From assembly GCA_907164885.2 (NCBI GenBank), contig OU015500.1, positions 56,310,159 to 56,374,158 of the forward strand: DNA of 64,000 nt, read 5' to 3'. Positions 60,448 to 64,000 of the stretch are shown one piece after another. Position numbers and translations under genes: made by a program. The DNA is from Dolomedes plantarius. Its lineage: Eukaryota; Arthropoda; Arachnida; Araneae; Dolomedidae. Numbering within the stretch: position 1 is the first letter of the stretch; each line of letters starts with the position of its first letter. Under the pieces are notes generated by a model. The model saw nothing but the letters and a program-made list of their open reading frames with translations. It did no database searches and had not been told where the DNA came from.

Positions 60448-60521
<74 letters not shown>

Positions 60522-60525
60522 TATA
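60397..60525. repeat. (TA)n / TATTTATA microsatellite
   Basis: TA repeat interrupted by TTTGTGTG and ATTTATTTATATACA segments. Confidence 0.93.
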
Positions 60526-60640
60526 AGATATAAAACCCCAAAACCCTTTCAAAATTCTTTCTTTTAAATTTCCTTGGGCGTGAATTAATTACGCATTTCG
60601 ATTCCGAGCACAAAGAAATTGACTTTCAGGCATCTTTTAT

Positions 60641-60698
60641 ATAACCCCTATAAACTTATATACAACCCCTGTAAACTTATATACAACCCCTGTGGTTT
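60641..60698. repeat. 21-bp tandem repeat, 2.8 units
   Basis: The unit ACAACCCCTGTAAACTTATAT is repeated from 60641, the first copy slightly diverged and the last incomplete. Confidence 0.9.
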
Positions 60699-60754
60699 TT
60701 CTAGTTGCACGGGCCCAGATTTCAAGGCTTCAGCCAATTAATGCAACAGTTCAA

Positions 60755-60800
60755 GTGTCACGTGACTACGCCTCTATTAGATTATAAATAGACGTCCTTC
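60755..60800 (+). promoter_or_regulatory. Promoter-like sequence (E-box and TATA box)
   Basis: GTCACGTGAC near 60757 is a perfect palindromic E-box. ATTATAAATAGA follows at about 60781-60792, a good TATA box. No gene can be assigned downstream; the ORF that begins at 60802 runs straight into the CA/TA microsatellite. It might be part of an old LTR. Weak evidence. Confidence 0.3.
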
Positions 60801-60998
60801 AATGTACATGGGGCAAATTTTTGGATTTGCCACTGATCCAAAAATATGTAACAGTGGAGGCAATACAATTTGTGTTTGCCGAACTAAAGTACGGATCTGC
60901 TATTTGGTTACGACTACCAACTTCCCCGCTGTGACATGCCGATTCCGGTTATCATCCACGGGACCGGGCACCATGTTAAACACACACGCAAACAGACA

Positions 60999-61278
<280 letters not shown>

Positions 61279-61349
<71 letters not shown>
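61279..61349. repeat. (TA)n microsatellite
   Basis: Right-hand part of the TA tract that the MITE split, ending in AGAGAGAGAA. Confidence 0.95.
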
Positions 61350-61352
<3 letters not shown>

Positions 61353-62211
61353 AGAGAGAATGAGTTTTGTGTATGTGTATACCAAATAAATTTTTCTCCT
61401 TATACTATCCCATAGTACTGCATGTAAAAATGATATTTAACCGAATACTTGGGGAAAGTTCTATTCCAACTGGCATTTTTTCTCATAGTTGCGTCCTCTG
61501 AGAACTAAAAAATAGAAAAAAATAATTTAAAATTATAGACTATTTTACCATGAGTATAACAGTTTGCAAGCGGAAATCTAGGGTATGAAATCATAATATT
61601 TTAAAAGCCAATATAAACAGAAAATTCCTAAATATTTTTTCGCAGTAGAGTTTTCCAGGCATATTGGCGAAAAAAAAATAAAATGTGACATTTCATGCTG
61701 GGGATATGTTCGAGGCAGAAAGTTTTCCAAATGCATTTTTGTCTGCGGAAACGTATCGAAATTGCGTTTTACTATTTTTATGTACAGATATCTAAATCGT
61801 GAGATTTTTTAAAGTGGGAACCGTCAGCTTGATGCATACGTTAGGAAACACTATATAGAATGGTGAAAAGAAGCTTAGTATTTTTTTTCGAGACATATAG
61901 AAATACAGGGTTAAAACTAACGTTAGTATGCTTCAGCATTTCTCTTTCTAGAATATTTTTTTGTACAACAGAAAGTTAAAGTAGGATATTCAATTTATCA
62001 TTTATCCTGTAAAATATATTCTTTTACAGATCACATACTATAATTTATTCCAGATAAAAATTTTCTATTACAATTTCACTAATATTTCAGGTAATACTTT
62101 TTCTTATAATTTATTTATATTGTGATTTTGAATGTTACAAATAGCACTCAAGGATATGCGTCAAAAATATGTTTAAAATATTAGTGATTTTTTCTTAAAT
62201 TTGAAAGATGG
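61350..62211. other. No gene seen
   Basis: AT-rich with no ORF of interest. Confidence 0.6.

Positions 62212-62279
<68 letters not shown>
62212..62279. repeat. Self-complementary (CA)n(TA)n(TG)n microsatellite
   Basis: A CA block, a TA block and a TG block of matching lengths make the tract a palindrome of about 68 bp. Confidence 0.95.

Positions 62280-64000
<1,721 letters not shown>

Overview
This window looks like intergenic DNA from a large, AT-rich arthropod genome, most likely a spider. The evidence is strong AT bias, more than a dozen long (TA)n tracts, no operon-like or compact gene layout, and a transposon mix typical of chelicerates (Tc1, Tigger/pogo, piggyBac, hAT, Helitron, LTR elements, tRNA-type SINEs). 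The spider assignment is inference. No intact host protein-coding gene could be recognised. At most two short exon-like zinc-finger ORFs on the minus strand (25.3-25.5 kb and 55.66-55.99 kb) might be non-transposon coding sequence.

Layout. 0.55-4.3 kb: a decayed Tigger transposon carrying two insertions; removing each at its target duplication restores the reading frame. 5.4-6.5 and 9.1-9.9 kb: two rotted Tc1 elements beside (TA)n tracts. 6.6-7.6 and 14.45-15.9 kb: two short non-autonomous Helitrons, the second with a tRNA-like SINE head inside. 18.1-21.7 kb: a young LTR retrotransposon on the minus strand with 433-bp LTRs that differ at only 5 positions, a long gag ORF and no visible pol. 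26.0-26.45 kb: a tRNA-derived SINE. 28.5-30.1 kb: a complete Tc1-like element with 223-bp inverted repeats and a transposase frame broken only by stop codons. 35.85-36.7 kb: a solo LTR. 38.3-39.6 kb: a hAT element with an 8-bp target duplication. 42.0-43.5 kb: a piggyBac relic with a palindrome cluster. 44.9-45.8 kb: a pseudogene of a multicopy uncharacterised family. 46.1-50.0 kb: a 3.9-kb foldback element with inverted repeats of about 1 kb and a 10-bp target duplication, holding a small hAT MITE. 51.5-54.1 kb: a piggyBac element inserted in a repeat whose uninterrupted relative lies at 58.3 kb. 58.8-59.7 kb: a minisatellite of about 88-bp units. 61.1 kb: a Tigger-type MITE.

The pieces do not form a pathway; the window is a record of nested transposition. 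What can be dated or ordered from sequence alone is given entry by entry. The long stretches between (10.3-14.3, 15.9-18.1, 21.7-26.0, 30.1-35.8, 39.6-42.0, 55.9-58.2, 63-64 kb) show no recognisable gene.
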